33,086 bases of DNA from JBBDNV01 sp040877415. GTDB taxonomy: Bacteria > Planctomycetota > Planctomycetia > Pirellulales > PALSA-1355. The position numbers were made by a program, and so were the translations under genes. The stretch lies in the NCBI GenBank assembly GCA_040877415.1, contig JBBDNV010000052.1:1-33086 (forward strand). The letters run 5' to 3'. Positions 31,909 to 33,086 of the stretch are shown here, one piece after another. Numbering within the stretch: position 1 is the first letter of the stretch; the number at the start of each line of letters is the position of its first letter. A model generated the notes under the pieces. It had not been told where the DNA came from. It was given only the letters and a program-made list of their open reading frames with translations, and ran no database searches.

Positions 31909-32347
31909 GGTTTGGCACTCCTTCGTAGGGTTGGCTTTTTGGCGTGACTTCGAGCGGCGGGAGGTTGGGGTTGCCCCTAAACTCTTGACCATAATCTCTC
32001 AGGGCGCGGCTCGCAATCACCGGGCGACCGGGTTTTTCCGGAAAAAATCGCCTGCTGGGCCGGCGATTTTGGCAAGCCGGGAAAACCTGCGACTTGGCTT
32101 GACTGCCCGTGGGAGCGTCGCCCGCCGGCGCCATCCTGGCCGTCCACGGAGCCGGCGGGTGGGATGCGTCGCAGAAGGGACGCCAAGAATGGGAGCCCGG
32201 AAGCGAGGGGGAGCAAGAAGGTGGACGAGCGGACCGAAGACGACGACGATCTTACCTTCGTGGGCGCGATCGGGTGTCTCTTCGCTCCCGGCGTCCTTGA
32301 CATGTCGGTGACAGACAAGCCCCTTCCCACGCGGCCGGCACGCTCCG
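31909..32347. other. Intergenic region between csrA and the oxidoreductase gene
   Basis: About 440 bp without a supported gene. It holds the terminator hairpin at 32044-32070 and the oxidoreductase promoter. Frames between 32000 and 32350 lack coding character and a ribosome site. Confidence 0.4.
32042..32070 (-). terminator. Hairpin with T-run on the minus strand, downstream of csrA
   Basis: AAAATCGCC (32044-32052) pairs with GGCGATTTT (32062-32070) around a 9-base loop. Read leftward on the minus strand the stem is followed by TTTTTTCC, a good intrinsic terminator. It lies 278 bp beyond the csrA stop with no gene between, suggesting a long 3' UTR or a small RNA. Confidence 0.55.
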
Positions 32348-32542
32348 TTAGCTGGCCGCCTGTGCGCGATCGGCTTCGTTCCAGGTGTCGATGCGGCGGA
32401 ACACTTCCTCGCGGTGAATCGGAACGTCGTGTGGCCCGACGAAGCCGAGCTTGACGCGGTCCCCGCGAATTTCCACCACGGTTACCTCGATGTTCTCGCC
32501 GATCATGATCCGCTGGTCTTTCTTCCTGCTGAGTACGAGCAC
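32348..32542 (-). CDS. csrA: Carbon storage regulator CsrA
   Basis: 64 residues from GTG 32542. The start is decided by a perfect TAGGAGGT ribosome site ending 5 bases upstream; the longer frame to 32572 has no site and adds residues not found in CsrA. It begins MLVLSRKKDQRIMIG, with L4 and R6, and has IHREEVF with R44, the RNA-binding residues of the family. The C-terminal tail (WNEADRAQAAS) is of ordinary length. CsrA dimers bind GGA motifs in mRNA leaders and block translation. It stands alone on this strand, with the terminator hairpin at 32044 far downstream. Confidence 0.95.
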   Translation of the reverse strand: MLVLSRKKDQRIMIGENIEVTVVEIRGDRVKLGFVGPHDVPIHREEVFRRIDTWNEADRAQAAS

Positions 32543-32547
32543 GACAC

Positions 32548-32554
32548 ACCTCCT
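32548..32554 (-). promoter_or_regulatory. Ribosome binding site deciding the csrA start
   Basis: Minus-strand TAGGAGGT is one of the strongest Shine-Dalgarno matches in the window, 5 bases before a GTG codon. It contains the GGA triplet that CsrA itself binds, so autoregulation is possible. Confidence 0.8.
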
Positions 32555-33086
32555 ATTTGTCAGGCTTCTCACATCCTATTCACAACCATTTGTTCGGCTG
32601 CTGCGGGTTTTTTTATTTCTGCGCGGGAGCGGCTGTTCGAGCCTTTTGGCCGGGCGGCGAATAGTCGCCCGGGGGGCGTTCGCGCTCGTTGGGCCATTTT
32701 CAGACGACCGCCGCACCTGGTAGCCGGCGTGCGGTGAATTTAATTTCTTTGAGGATGCAACGAGGCAATCCGAAGCCCCACTCCAACCACCCAGGGGGAT
32801 GTCGATTGTCCCGGCCCGCTTGTATGGCGAAAATGCCGTCGCCCACTTGCGACGGCCTCCGGCTTGTCAAATTCAGCCCCGCTGATCGCACCAGGGGGTG
32901 TGCGGCGAGGCGCTGTTTCAGCCGTGAAACGACTGGGAGCGAACTTCTCGTTCGACCGTGAAGTTCAACCTACCCCCGGCCGCAAAATTGAGTCAAGACG
33001 AGTTTGGTGGATGGGTTGGTGCCCCGTTGGTGCCGGGTGCAGCCTGCGGTTTGTTTTTTAGGCGGCGGTGTGATAGCAGCGAGTGG
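32555..33086. other. Intergenic region at the right edge
   Basis: About 530 bp without a supported gene. It has an 8-bp perfect hairpin at 32835-32856 (GCCGTCGC-CCACTT-GCGACGGC), a nearly palindromic CCGGGCGGCGA/TCGCCCGGG at about 32650-32672 and T-rich tracts near 32600-32620. The open frames here are short and look non-coding. Confidence 0.4.

Noticed and set aside
31977..32549. Minus-strand frame overlapping csrA and its downstream region
   Set aside because: It runs through csrA in another frame, lacks a ribosome site and is R/S-rich without domain character.

Overview
The window looks like chromosomal DNA of a GC-rich planctomycete, probably near the Pirellulales. This is inferred from gene content, since no rRNA or other marker gene is present. 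The clues are a Tat-exported Gfo/Idh/MocA oxidoreductase, a leucine-rich-repeat lipoprotein, S46 dipeptidyl-peptidase beside an OPT transporter, tiny lineage-type hypothetical proteins, many long intergenic gaps with palindromic repeats, and a mostly weak Shine-Dalgarno signal.

Left part (1-7.9 kb). A large autotransporter-like outer-membrane protein is built from ten near-identical 64-residue repeats, themselves arranged as a duplicated four-repeat block. It is followed by two paralogous PAS-GAF-LuxR sensor/regulators in tandem on the minus strand. Upstream of the second regulator is a structured RNA candidate that ends in a clear intrinsic terminator. A 12-base motif is shared by the upstream regions of both paralogues.

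Central part (7.9-16 kb). This is an organophosphonate utilisation region. On the plus strand an OPA-type MFS transporter overlaps a PhnZ-like HD-domain oxygenase with all expected iron ligands. Converging on it from the minus strand are a FAD amine oxidase (TIGR03364 type) and a phosphonatase-like HAD hydrolase (TIGR03351 type). The two arms are separated by a pair of inverted REP-like hairpins. Upstream of the FAD gene, same strand and tightly spaced, lie two exported SAM-methyltransferase-like genes (three copies of one domain, two fused in one protein) and an amino-acid permease. A PurU-type formyltetrahydrofolate deformylase is further upstream. The region encodes two possible C-P cleaving routes, oxygenative (PhnZ-like) and hydrolytic (PhnX-like), for aminophosphonates.

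Right part (16-33 kb). Two small hypothetical genes are followed by an ABC exporter operon: an ATPase, a permease carrying a large probable beta-propeller insert before its last membrane segment, and an exported protein of unknown function. Next come a secreted parallel beta-helix protein, an OPT transporter followed by a DPP7-type S46 peptidase (peptide scavenging), an LRR lipoprotein, a Tat-exported Gfo/Idh/MocA oxidoreductase, and csrA with a GTG start and a strong ribosome binding site. Palindromic, MITE-like or REP-like repeats occur at about 9.8, 22.8, 24.4 and 29.1 kb. I saw no tRNA, rRNA, CRISPR array, transposase or phage gene.
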